A stretch of DNA of 36,927 bases from an uncultured Pelagibacteraceae bacterium (GTDB lineage Bacteria; Pseudomonadota; Alphaproteobacteria; Pelagibacterales; Pelagibacteraceae). Where the stretch lies: assembly GCA_902622655.1 (NCBI GenBank), contig CACNQY010000012.1:1-36927 (forward strand), read 5' to 3'. Of the stretch, positions 23,865 to 32,749 are shown piece by piece (the first letter of the stretch is position 1; every line of letters starts with the position of its first letter). Both the position numbers and the translations under genes were made by a program. The notes below the pieces were generated by a model. That model did no database searches. It saw only the letters and a list, made by a program, of their open reading frames with translations, and was not told the DNA's origin.

Positions 23865-25291
23865 AAAGATGGTAAGAACAATACTAATATTGCAAACAAC
23901 TCAAGTCTACCTAAAATCATACCTATAGTTAATATCCATTTAGAAATATCTGGTAATGCTGAAAAATCTCCATTAGGCCCAATAATTGGCCCTAATCCTG
24001 GACCAACATTTGAAATTGATGTGGCAGCTCCAGAAATAGCAGTAATAAAATCGAGACCAGTTAACGATAACAATGCAGTTAAAATAAAAAATATAACAAA
24101 ATAAAAATAGATAAACGAGATTATTGATGAAATAAATTTATCATCTACTGATCCTTGATCGTATTTAATTACAAATACTCCTTTAGGATAAATAATTTTT
24201 TTAATCTGATTTAATATAAATAGATATAAAATTTGAATTCTAAAAATCTTAACTCCACAAGTAGTAGATCCAGCACAACCGCCAATAAACATAAGAGCAA
24301 GAAATATAGTTATGGGAAAGTTTCCCCAACCATCAAATTCAGCATTTACATAACCTGTTCCAGTTAATACTGAAATAGTATTAAAAAAAATAGATCTTAA
24401 GCTAAAGTTTTCGATATTATTAAATAACAAATAAATTGATAATATAGTAATACTTATGATTATTATTTTAATAAATGTTCTTATCTGAATATCATTTAAA
24501 AATATTTTTTTATTTCCACTAATAAATTTAATATATGCAATAAAAGGAATACTTCCTAAAATTATAAAAATCATTGAAGATATTTCTATAGACACGCTAT
24601 TAAAATATCCGATAGATTGATTATAATTAGAAAATCCACCTGTTGCTATTGTAGTCATAGAATGGGTTAAACTATCAAATTTTCCCATTCCAAATACCCA
24701 ATATGTAAATCCACAGAGAGCGGTTAACCCTGAATAAATATAAATAAGTCTTAAGGCTATTTCTTTTGATTTAGGAAGAATTTTTTCAGAAGAGTCATTA
24801 CTAGAAATTTTAAATAATTGCATACCACCAACATTCATTATGGGCATTAAAGTAATAGCCATTATAATTATGCCAATACCCCCTAACCATTGAAGTAAAG
24901 CTCTCCATAATAAAATTCCTTTTGGTGTATTCTCTAAATCCGAAATAATTGTAGATCCAGTCGTTGTAATTCCCGACATACTCTCAAAAAAGGCATCAGT
25001 AATTGAAAGCTCAATTGTAGAAAATATAAATGGCAGAGATCCAAAAATAGCAATACTTAACCAAGATAAAGAAGTTAATAAAAATGCTTGTTGTAAGTTT
25101 AATTTTCTATCGTGGTCTAAATTTGATAGAAAAAATAAAGATCCAAATATTATAGTCACAATTGATGCACCAAAAAATGATGAATCTATTTCAGAATAAA
25201 TAAATTGTATAATAATAGGGATGAACATTGAGACACCCAATATTATTTGCAAAATTCCTAGTGTAAAAAAAACAGTTTTATAATTAGACAT
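23852..25291 (-). CDS. trkH: Trk-type potassium uptake protein TrkH
   Basis: Selectivity-filter-like loops (SGITTTGSTI, TTIATGGFSNYN, SVLTGTGYVNAEF), FIGGCAGSTTCGVKIFR; 479 aa membrane protein. Confidence 0.92.
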   Translation of the reverse strand: MSNYKTVFFTLGILQIILGVSMFIPIIIQFIYSEIDSSFFGASIVTIIFGSLFFLSNLDHDRKLNLQQAFLLTSLSWLSIAIFGSLPFIFSTIELSITDAFFESMSGITTTGSTIISDLENTPKGILLWRALLQWLGGIGIIIMAITLMPIMNVGGMQLFKISSNDSSEKILPKSKEIALRLIYIYSGLTALCGFTYWVFGMGKFDSLTHSMTTIATGGFSNYNQSIGYFNSVSIEISSMIFIILGSIPFIAYIKFISGNKKIFLNDIQIRTFIKIIIISITILSIYLLFNNIENFSLRSIFFNTISVLTGTGYVNAEFDGWGNFPITIFLALMFIGGCAGSTTCGVKIFRIQILYLFILNQIKKIIYPKGVFVIKYDQGSVDDKFISSIISFIYFYFVIFFILTALLSLTGLDFITAISGAATSISNVGPGLGPIIGPNGDFSALPDISKWILTIGMILGRLELFAILVLFLPSFWRN

Positions 25292-25381
25292 TTTGAAAGA
25301 ACATTATTTTATGGTAAATAAATTTCAACTCTATAAGAATTAATAAAATCGCTAATTTAAGATTTTATAAAAGATATATTC

Positions 25382-26944
25382 GTGATTAAAAAAGAAATTT
25401 TAGATAAAACAAGTGCCTGGCCTTTTATTGAAGCAAAAAAAATGCTTCGAGAGAGAAAACAAATAATTGATAAAAAAGGGAAAATTACACTTCAAACAGG
25501 TTATGGACCAAGTGGCCTTCCCCATATAGGAACATTTGGTGAAGTTGCCAGAACCTCTATGATGGTAAATGCTTTAAAACAACTTTCAGATTTACCAACG
25601 GAGATAATTACTTTTTCAGATGATATGGATGGTTTAAGAAAAGTTCCTGATAATGTTCCTAATCAAGAGTTGTTGAACAAAAATCTTCACAAACCACTAA
25701 CACAAGTTCCAGATCCATTCAAAAAATTTAATAGTTTTGGGGAACATAATAATGAAATGTTAAAGGATTTTTTAAATAGTTTCAGATTTAATTACAATTT
25801 TAAAAGCTCTACATATTTATATAAAGAAGGTTTTTTTAATCCAACTTTAAAAATTATTTTTGAAAATTACGATGCCATAATGAATATTATACTTCCAACA
25901 TTAGGTAAAGAACGTCAAAAAACTTACTGTCCTTTTTTACCTATTTGTCCTGATACAGGTCATGTTTTAGAAATACCAATTATAGAACTGGATAAAAAGA
26001 ATTCTAAAATAATTTTTGATAATAAAGGTAAAAAATTAGAATCTAGTATTTTAGATGGAAACTGTAAATTACAATGGAAAGTTGATTGGGCTATGAGGTG
26101 GTATGCTCTGGATATAGATTTTGAAATGTATGGTAAAGACCTTATAGAAAGTGCGATTTTATCATCTAAAATTATTAACTTAATAGGAAAAAAAAATCCA
26201 TCTGGATTTGCTTATGAATTATTCCTTGATGAAAAGGGTGAAAAAATTTCTAAATCTAAAGGAAACGGTATTACTATAGATCAATGGTTAAAATATGCTT
26301 CGCCTGAAAGTTTATCTTTATATATGTATCAAAATCCAAAAAGAGCAAAGAAACTTTATAAAGAAATAGTGCCTAAAGCCGTAGATGAATACCTAGATAA
26401 TATTGAAAAATCTAAAAAACAAACCGAACAGCAACTAATAATGAATCCTGTATGGCATGTTCATAATGGTCAAGTTCCAAAAGAAGAAATGATTATGACC
26501 TTTTCTATGTTATTAAATTTAGTTGAAGCAAGCAATGCTGATAACAAAGATTTATTATGGAAGTTTGTTAAGAAATATAAATCTAATATTCAAGAAAAAA
26601 ATTTTCCAATCTTTGACGGACTGGTTGGTTATGCTATTAAGTATTTTAATGATATTATTAAGGCTAAAAAAAAATACAAAAATCCTTCAGATAATGAAAA
26701 ATTAGCTTTGCAGGCTTTAGTGGAAACCTTAGAAAAATGCAATGACCAGATGTCTCCAGAGGATATACAAACATTAATTTATTCAACAGGTAAAGAAAAT
26801 GGTTATGCAGAAAACCTTAGAGATTGGTTTAAGTTGATTTATGAAGTGGTGTTTGGTGATGAAAATGGACCAAGAATGGGTTTTTTTATAAGTTTTTTTG
26901 GAGTTAACGAGACAAAAGAATTGATAATTAGTAAATTGAAATAA
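25382..26944 (+). CDS. lysS: Lysyl-tRNA synthetase, class I (GTG start)
   Basis: Class I signatures GYGPSGLPHIGTFGE (HIGH-like) and EKISKSKGNGI (KMSKS-like); whole protein is of the class I LysRS type. Confidence 0.93.
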   Translation: MIKKEILDKTSAWPFIEAKKMLRERKQIIDKKGKITLQTGYGPSGLPHIGTFGEVARTSMMVNALKQLSDLPTEIITFSDDMDGLRKVPDNVPNQELLNKNLHKPLTQVPDPFKKFNSFGEHNNEMLKDFLNSFRFNYNFKSSTYLYKEGFFNPTLKIIFENYDAIMNIILPTLGKERQKTYCPFLPICPDTGHVLEIPIIELDKKNSKIIFDNKGKKLESSILDGNCKLQWKVDWAMRWYALDIDFEMYGKDLIESAILSSKIINLIGKKNPSGFAYELFLDEKGEKISKSKGNGITIDQWLKYASPESLSLYMYQNPKRAKKLYKEIVPKAVDEYLDNIEKSKKQTEQQLIMNPVWHVHNGQVPKEEMIMTFSMLLNLVEASNADNKDLLWKFVKKYKSNIQEKNFPIFDGLVGYAIKYFNDIIKAKKKYKNPSDNEKLALQALVETLEKCNDQMSPEDIQTLIYSTGKENGYAENLRDWFKLIYEVVFGDENGPRMGFFISFFGVNETKELIISKLK

Positions 26945-27996
26945 TGTATTCAAATTTAAGATCTTTAATATTTAAAATAGACCCTGAAAGAGCACATTTT
27001 TTAGCAATTCAATCTCTCAAACTCAATTTAGTTTCAAATATATTTGATGAAAATAAAAATGATCCCATGCTAAAAACGAAATTATTTAATAAAGAAATTA
27101 ACAATCCCATAGGTATTGCCGCAGGTTTTGATAAGAATGCAGAGGTATATAACTCATTATTTAAGTTGGGTTTTGGATTTGTTGAGGTGGGCACGGTTAC
27201 TCCGTTAAAACAATATGGAAATGAAAAACCAAGGGTATTTAGATTGGTCGAAGACCAAGCATTAATAAATAGGTTAGGGTTTAATAATCATGGATCAGAT
27301 ACAATATCAAATAGAATTAAATCTAATAAACAATTAGGTGTTTTAGGTATAAATATTGGTCCAAATAAAAATTCAAATGATAGATTGAATGATTATTTGA
27401 TTGGATTGGAAAAATTTTATGAAGTTGCAGACTATATTACAATTAATATTTCATCACCAAATACTGAAAATCTTAGAAATTTTCATGAGGAGAATAAATT
27501 AAAAGATTTACTAAAATCTGTTTCAGAAAAAAGAAAACAATTAAAAACTAAAATTCCCGTAGCCGTAAAGATTTCACCAGATATAAACGAAAATCAAATT
27601 GAACTAATTTCAGAAATACTTTTAGAAAACAATGTAAGTGCAATAATAATTTCAAACACATCTGAGGCATCTCGAGAAACACTTCAAAATATGCAGAGAC
27701 ACCAAAAAGGTGGTTTATCTGGAAAACCTATTGAAAAAAAATCAAACCTTCTAATAAGTAAATTTTACAACTTAATTAAAGGTAAAATTAAAATAATTGG
27801 AGTAGGGGGTATTGACTCTGGCAGAGCAGCTTATGATAAGTTTTTATTAGGAGCAGATTATCTTCAGTTGTATACAGGTATGGTATTTCAAGGACCAAAT
27901 ATTGCTGGCATGATTAAAAAAGACCTAAAAGAATTATTAATAAGAGAGGGTGTTAAAAATTTCACAGAAATTGTAGGAAATAAAACTATTTCTTAA
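26944..27996 (+). CDS. pyrD: Dihydroorotate dehydrogenase (quinone), class 2
   Basis: [99 protein letters not shown] junction with lysS. Confidence 0.97.
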   Translation: MYSNLRSLIFKIDPERAHFLAIQSLKLNLVSNIFDENKNDPMLKTKLFNKEINNPIGIAAGFDKNAEVYNSLFKLGFGFVEVGTVTPLKQYGNEKPRVFRLVEDQALINRLGFNNHGSDTISNRIKSNKQLGVLGINIGPNKNSNDRLNDYLIGLEKFYEVADYITINISSPNTENLRNFHEENKLKDLLKSVSEKRKQLKTKIPVAVKISPDINENQIELISEILLENNVSAIIISNTSEASRETLQNMQRHQKGGLSGKPIEKKSNLLISKFYNLIKGKIKIIGVGGIDSGRAAYDKFLLGADYLQLYTGMVFQGPNIAGMIKKDLKELLIREGVKNFTEIVGNKTIS

Positions 27997-28007
27997 ATGT
28001 ATTAAAC

Positions 28008-28036
28008 TTGACGCCTTCAATATCTCGCCTTATATA
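28008..28036 (+). promoter_or_regulatory. Strong sigma70-like promoter for rpmB
   Basis: TTGACG (28008-28013), 17-nt spacer, TATATA (28031-28036); rpmB ATG at 28049. Confidence 0.7.
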
Positions 28037-28048
28037 GGCACTGTTATT

Positions 28049-28360
28049 ATGTCAAAAAAATGTGAACTTACTGGTAAAATTCCTATGAAAGGTCACAATG
28101 TTAGTCACGCTAACAATAAGACTAAAAGAAGATTTTTACCTAATCTTAAAAAAGTAAAATTTACTAGTGAGCTTACTGGAAGAAGTTTAAAACTTACTGT
28201 AAGTAATTCAGGCGTGAGATGTGTTGACAAAAAAGGTAGTTTTGATGAATTTTTAAAAACTGTAAAAAATAAAAATTTATCCCCAAGATTAAAAAAGTTA
28301 AAGAAAGTAGTATTAATTAAATCTCCTTTTAAAAAAAAACCTGTAGCTAAATCAGCTTAA
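28049..28360 (+). CDS. rpmB: 50S ribosomal protein L28
   Basis: [38 protein letters not shown]. Confidence 0.97.
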   Translation: MSKKCELTGKIPMKGHNVSHANNKTKRRFLPNLKKVKFTSELTGRSLKLTVSNSGVRCVDKKGSFDEFLKTVKNKNLSPRLKKLKKVVLIKSPFKKKPVAKSA

Positions 28361-28914
28361 TGAATAAATTATTTATTATCCTATCTATAGTGATGGGACT
28401 TGTTGTTTTATCTTCTAATTATTTAGTTCAGTTCCCGATAAATTATTTTGGATTAAATGAGATCCTAACTTATGGAGCTTTTAGTTACCCTATAGCTTTT
28501 TTAATAACAGATTTAGCAAATAGATCGTATGGAAAATTATTAGCTAGACAAATTGTATATTTGGGTTTTTTAATAGGAATTATATTTACATTGTTATTCT
28601 CAACCAATTTTGCAGATTTAATCTCTGTAAGAATTGCAATAGGATCAGGTGTAGCTTTTATTACTGCTCAATTATTAGATATTCAAATTTTTGATCGATT
28701 AAGAAAAAAAGAGTGGTTTGTAGCACCACTTACTTCATCATTAATTGGATCTACAGTCGACACATTTTTATTCTTTTCAATATCATTTTATGCAACCGGA
28801 GTGCCTTGGGTGACTTTATCTCTAGGGGATTTAGCCGTAAAAATTTTAGTCGCTCTAGTAATGTTAATACCATTCAGAATGTTATTAAATATTATTAAAC
28901 CAATTAACGTTTAA
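28360..28914 (+). CDS. yhhQ: Queuosine precursor transporter (YhhQ/VUT family)
   Basis: Multi-TM protein; TYGAFSYPIAFLITDLANRSYGKLLARQIVY matches the VUT family; TAATG junction with rpmB. Confidence 0.85.
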   Translation: MNKLFIILSIVMGLVVLSSNYLVQFPINYFGLNEILTYGAFSYPIAFLITDLANRSYGKLLARQIVYLGFLIGIIFTLLFSTNFADLISVRIAIGSGVAFITAQLLDIQIFDRLRKKEWFVAPLTSSLIGSTVDTFLFFSISFYATGVPWVTLSLGDLAVKILVALVMLIPFRMLLNIIKPINV

Positions 28915-29786
28915 TATAAAAATTTATAAGATAAAATTTTATAAGCTAATTTAGCAACAAGAAAATTATAAGAATTAAATCCTTTAATTGGAGACAGCTC
29001 ATTAATATCTGCACCAACAATTTTTGAGTTTTTTGCTGCAATTCTTATTATATCTAATGTCTCATCCCATAAAAGCCCTCCTGGTTCAGGAGTACCTGTT
29101 GCGGGCATAATACTTGAATCAAGTCCATCCACATCAAATGTTAGATACACATTTTTGTTTTTAATCAATTTTTTAAATTTAGACAAATTCCATTTTTTTT
29201 TATCTTTTGCCCAAAAAATATTTATTCTGGAAGAGTTATTTTTTAAAAATGGTATTTCACTTTTGGAAATGTTTCTTATTCCAAACGAAATTACTGATAT
29301 ATTTTTATAATCCAGACACCTTCTAATTGCTGAAGCATGTGAAAATTTTTCTCCATTATAACTTTGGCGTAAATCTGCGTGTGCATCAAAATGTAATAGG
29401 CAAATTTTTTTATACTTTTTTGTAAAAGGAACAATACATCCAGGGGTTATTGAGTGTTCTCCACCAAAAGTCATCGGGAAAAGTTTTTTATCTAAAATTT
29501 CTTCACAAACCCTTGAGATTTTATTCAGTGCTTTATTTATGTTTTTTTCAATTTTAAATGGTTTTAAGGTTTTAATACCTATTTTTTTATATGGTTCGCA
29601 ATTAAGCTCTTCATCATATAATTCAACTTGATGAGATGCTTTTATGATTTCTTTGGGTCCATTTCTAGTTCCTCTCCCGTAACTAACAGTTTTTTCTAAA
29701 CCAAATGGAACAATTATAGCTTTTTCCTTGAAATTAAATTTATTATCAATTCCTAAAAAACCATTTTTATTCGAGAGATATTTCAA
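28911..29786 (-). CDS. speB: Agmatinase-like ureohydrolase
   Basis: Mn-binding motifs GGEHSIT, HFDAHADLRQ, TFDVDGLDSSIMPATGTPEPGG. Exact guanidino substrate uncertain. Confidence 0.88.
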   Translation of the reverse strand: MKYLSNKNGFLGIDNKFNFKEKAIIVPFGLEKTVSYGRGTRNGPKEIIKASHQVELYDEELNCEPYKKIGIKTLKPFKIEKNINKALNKISRVCEEILDKKLFPMTFGGEHSITPGCIVPFTKKYKKICLLHFDAHADLRQSYNGEKFSHASAIRRCLDYKNISVISFGIRNISKSEIPFLKNNSSRINIFWAKDKKKWNLSKFKKLIKNKNVYLTFDVDGLDSSIMPATGTPEPGGLLWDETLDIIRIAAKNSKIVGADINELSPIKGFNSYNFLVAKLAYKILSYKFLY

Positions 29787-29788
29787 TT

Positions 29789-30832
29789 TTATTTAAAAAT
29801 TTTTGTAAAGTTTTTTCTTGTTCTATTTTTCCACTCACCTTTATGATAAGCATCACTGGCAATTAATGGTAAAACGCTGGTAGCTTCTGCGAATACCATC
29901 TGTTCTTTTGTAATATCTACTTTACCCCATGAACTTGCCTCTTTTAAAGTGGAGCTACTACAAGCACCGTCTCTGCTATCAGCCACAGTAATTTGAACAG
30001 CATATTTATGCATGTCTACATTTTTACCTAATAGTTCAGCACAAATAACAGTATCTTGAATAAAGTTTTTAGGTACACCACCGCCAATCATAAATAATCC
30101 TGATCTCCCTGATTTAATTTTTATTTCTGTTAATTCTCTAAATTCCCTTACAGAATCTATTGTAATATGGTTTTTGGGATTATTTTCTTGATGCATTACC
30201 AATCCAAAACCCGCGCTAGAGTCGGTAAAAGCAGGACAAAATATTGGAACATTTTTTTCAAAAGCTGTTTCAATTAAGGAATCTTTCTTTTTTGAATTTT
30301 TTTTTAAATATTTTCCCATTTCATAAACAAATTCTCTTGAGGTATAACTTCTTGTTTCCAGGCTATCAGCAATATCGCATATAATTTTATCACACATTTG
30401 AAGCTCCTCTTCATCTATATACGTATCATAAATTCTATCTATATAGTTTTCTCTTAGTTCAGTATCATCTTGAAATTGTGAACCTTGGTAATGCTTAAAA
30501 CCAAGTGCCTCGAAAAAATCCATATCTACTATTGAGGCACCAGTTGCAACAATTGCGTCTACCATATTATATTTAACCAAATCTTTATAAATATTCATAC
30601 ATCCAGCTGCTGAAGTAGAGCCTGCTAAAGTAAGGAAAATTGTACAATCTTTATCTTTAAGCATTTCATTAAAAATGTTAGCAGCATTTGCTGTTTCTCT
30701 AGAGACAAATGACATTTTTTCCATAGAGGATATAATTTTCCTAGAGTCAAAAGAGGTAATATCAACGTGTTCAACAGGATTTTTTAAGAAATCTTTTTTA
30801 CTATTATGACCTGGATTTTTTTGACCTGACAT
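29789..30832 (-). CDS. Deoxyhypusine synthase-like protein (bacterial family implicated in homospermidine synthesis)
   Basis: LTLAGSTSAAGCMNIYKDLVKYNMVDAIVATGASIVDMDFFEALGFKHYQG, MIGGGVPKNFIQDTV, and SSWGKVD retaining the DHS catalytic-lysine context (WGK). Confidence 0.88.
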   Translation of the reverse strand: MSGQKNPGHNSKKDFLKNPVEHVDITSFDSRKIISSMEKMSFVSRETANAANIFNEMLKDKDCTIFLTLAGSTSAAGCMNIYKDLVKYNMVDAIVATGASIVDMDFFEALGFKHYQGSQFQDDTELRENYIDRIYDTYIDEEELQMCDKIICDIADSLETRSYTSREFVYEMGKYLKKNSKKKDSLIETAFEKNVPIFCPAFTDSSAGFGLVMHQENNPKNHITIDSVREFRELTEIKIKSGRSGLFMIGGGVPKNFIQDTVICAELLGKNVDMHKYAVQITVADSRDGACSSSTLKEASSWGKVDITKEQMVFAEATSVLPLIASDAYHKGEWKNRTRKNFTKIFK

Positions 30833-32016
30833 TAAGCTACCATATTAGCTTTATTAGTGTCTTTATCGTACATCGTCATTATTGGTTTATCTTCAACTTC
30901 ATATATTTCATTTGAATAATAACCATTAAACTGAGTTCTAAATGTCAATCCATATGACCCAAGTTGACCAAGTTCAATGTAATCATTTTCTTTAATATTA
31001 TTTGGAAGCAAAAAAGGACCCTTCATATAATCCATACTGTCGCATGTTGGTCCAAAGAAATCATAAGCAGTTAACTTTTTTGAAATTATTTTGTTTGAAT
31101 TTTCTTTGATCATTCTAGATGGAAATACAATGTTAGGTGTACCTGCATCAAAAAGAGTGCCGTATGTACCATCATTAATATAAAGTTTCTGCTTTTTCCT
31201 TAAATTAACCCTCACAATTGTTGAACCACTCTCTGCAACAAGAGCTCTACCAGGCTCACAAATAATTTCAGGGAGTTTATCTAGCTTTAAATTATCTAAT
31301 CCCCTGGCTATTTCATTAAAGTAATTATCCAAAGATTGTGGAATTAGGTCAGGATAAATTGTAGGGAAACCTCCACCAACATTAATATAATCTGGAATAA
31401 TTTTTGTCTTATTAATTATTTTTCCAATTTCCATAATACCTTTTGAATAAGAAATTGGATGCATACATTGTGAGCCAACATGAAAGCTCAAACCAACTTT
31501 TTTTGCATATTGCTTTACAAGTCTTAATAAACCTATTGCTTCTGATGATGATGCACCAAATTTTTTAGATAAATCAATTTCAGCATGTTCATTAGAAACC
31601 GCAACTCTAACAAATAATTCTAAATCTTTAGCATTACCAGTGCTTTCAATTATTTTAATTAGTTCATCTTTGGTATCTAATGAAAAGGTTTTAACACCAT
31701 AATTATAGTATGCTTCTTTGATGCTCTCTCTACTTTTTACAGTATGCATATATGAGCATTTGGCTGTTTCACTAAAATTTCTGATATTTTTAATTTCTTC
31801 TAATGAAGCCACATCAAATTGATTTACACCACTTTCGATAAACGTTCTAATTACTTCCGGATGTGGATTGGTCTTTACAGCATACAATATTTTTCCTTTA
31901 AATTTATTATTGAAAAATTTAACTGCCGTTTTTATTGAATTCTTTCTGATACAGTAAACAGGTTTTTCAGGTTTCAATTGATTTACTAATTCCTCAACTG
32001 ATTTAAATTTTTGCAT
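30832..32016 (-). CDS. Ornithine decarboxylase-type (fold III, alanine racemase-like) PLP decarboxylase
   Basis: AVKTNPHPEVIRTFIESGVNQFDVAS PLP-lysine region, SFHVGSQC, CEPGRALVAESG, FFGPTCDSMD specificity region. The track start is 32088, but GGAGG sits 8 nt before the internal ATG at 32016. Confidence 0.9.
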   Translation of the reverse strand: MQKFKSVEELVNQLKPEKPVYCIRKNSIKTAVKFFNNKFKGKILYAVKTNPHPEVIRTFIESGVNQFDVASLEEIKNIRNFSETAKCSYMHTVKSRESIKEAYYNYGVKTFSLDTKDELIKIIESTGNAKDLELFVRVAVSNEHAEIDLSKKFGASSSEAIGLLRLVKQYAKKVGLSFHVGSQCMHPISYSKGIMEIGKIINKTKIIPDYINVGGGFPTIYPDLIPQSLDNYFNEIARGLDNLKLDKLPEIICEPGRALVAESGSTIVRVNLRKKQKLYINDGTYGTLFDAGTPNIVFPSRMIKENSNKIISKKLTAYDFFGPTCDSMDYMKGPFLLPNNIKENDYIELGQLGSYGLTFRTQFNGYYSNEIYEVEDKPIMTMYDKDTNKANMVA

Positions 32017-32118
32017 TATAAATGCCTCCAAAAAAAATTTAATAAAAAAAAAGTCTTTTATATAAAAAACTTTAATATTTTTTGGCATATAAAGTAAACA
32101 GCACCAAAGTAAAGTAAA

Positions 32119-32136
32119 TAATTCAGGCCAGAATTA
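32119..32136. promoter_or_regulatory. 18-nt near-perfect palindrome (candidate operator) between the polyamine operon and regA
   Basis: TAATTCAGGCCAGAATTA, 8 of 9 position pairs complementary. Confidence 0.4.
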
Positions 32137-32151
32137 GCTAAAATTTGAGTA

Positions 32152-32181
32152 TTGTAATATTCGCTGGAGTTACCATATAAG
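32152..32181 (+). promoter_or_regulatory. Candidate promoter for the RegA/ActR-like gene
   Basis: TTGTAA (32152-32157), 18-nt spacer, TATAAG (32176-32181), 4 nt before ATG. Confidence 0.4.
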
Positions 32182-32185
32182 GTTT

Positions 32186-32749
32186 ATGAAAGAAGAAGCA
32201 AAACTACAGAATCTAAGTGATTTTGAGAATAAATCACTATTAATTGTTGATGATGATAATCCATTTCGCGAGCGTTTAGCAAGGGCTATGGAAAAAAAAG
32301 GATTTGAAGTTTTACAAGCTGAGAGTGTGCAAAAAGGAGTTGAATCTGTAAAAATTAAAAAACCTGGTTTTGCAGTTGTAGATTTAAGATTAGGAGATGG
32401 CAACGGATTGGAGGTTGTAAAAGAAATTCAGTCCTCAAATAGTGATAGTAGAATTATCATGCTAACTGGTTACGGCAATATTCCTACAGCTGTAGCTGCA
32501 ATAAAAGAGGGTGCAATTGATTATCTTGCTAAACCTGCAGATGCAGAGGATGTTGAAAAAGCATTACTAGCAGATCCAGCAAAAAAAGCAGCTCCCCCAG
32601 AGAATCCAATGTCTGCTGATAGAGTTAAATGGGAGCACATACATAGAGTATTTGAGTTGTGTAATAGAAATGTTTCAGAAACAGCCAGAAGACTTAAAAT
32701 GCATAGAAGAACTCTCCAGAGAATTCTATCAAAAAGATCGCCTAGATAA
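32186..32749 (+). CDS. regA: RegA/ActR/PrrA-family response regulator (receiver plus Fis-type HTH)
   Basis: LLIVDDDNPFRERLARAMEKKGFEV, phospho-Asp VVDLRLGDGNGLEVV, LTGYGNIPTAVAAIKEGAIDYLAKP, HTH EHIHRVFELCNRNVSETARRLKMHRRTLQRILSKRSPR. Confidence 0.94.
   Translation: MKEEAKLQNLSDFENKSLLIVDDDNPFRERLARAMEKKGFEVLQAESVQKGVESVKIKKPGFAVVDLRLGDGNGLEVVKEIQSSNSDSRIIMLTGYGNIPTAVAAIKEGAIDYLAKPADAEDVEKALLADPAKKAAPPENPMSADRVKWEHIHRVFELCNRNVSETARRLKMHRRTLQRILSKRSPR

Noticed and set aside
32017-32088. Separate leader-peptide gene before ODC
   Set aside because: The upstream ATG is in frame with ODC with no intervening stop, so it is an N-terminal extension at most, not an independent leader ORF.
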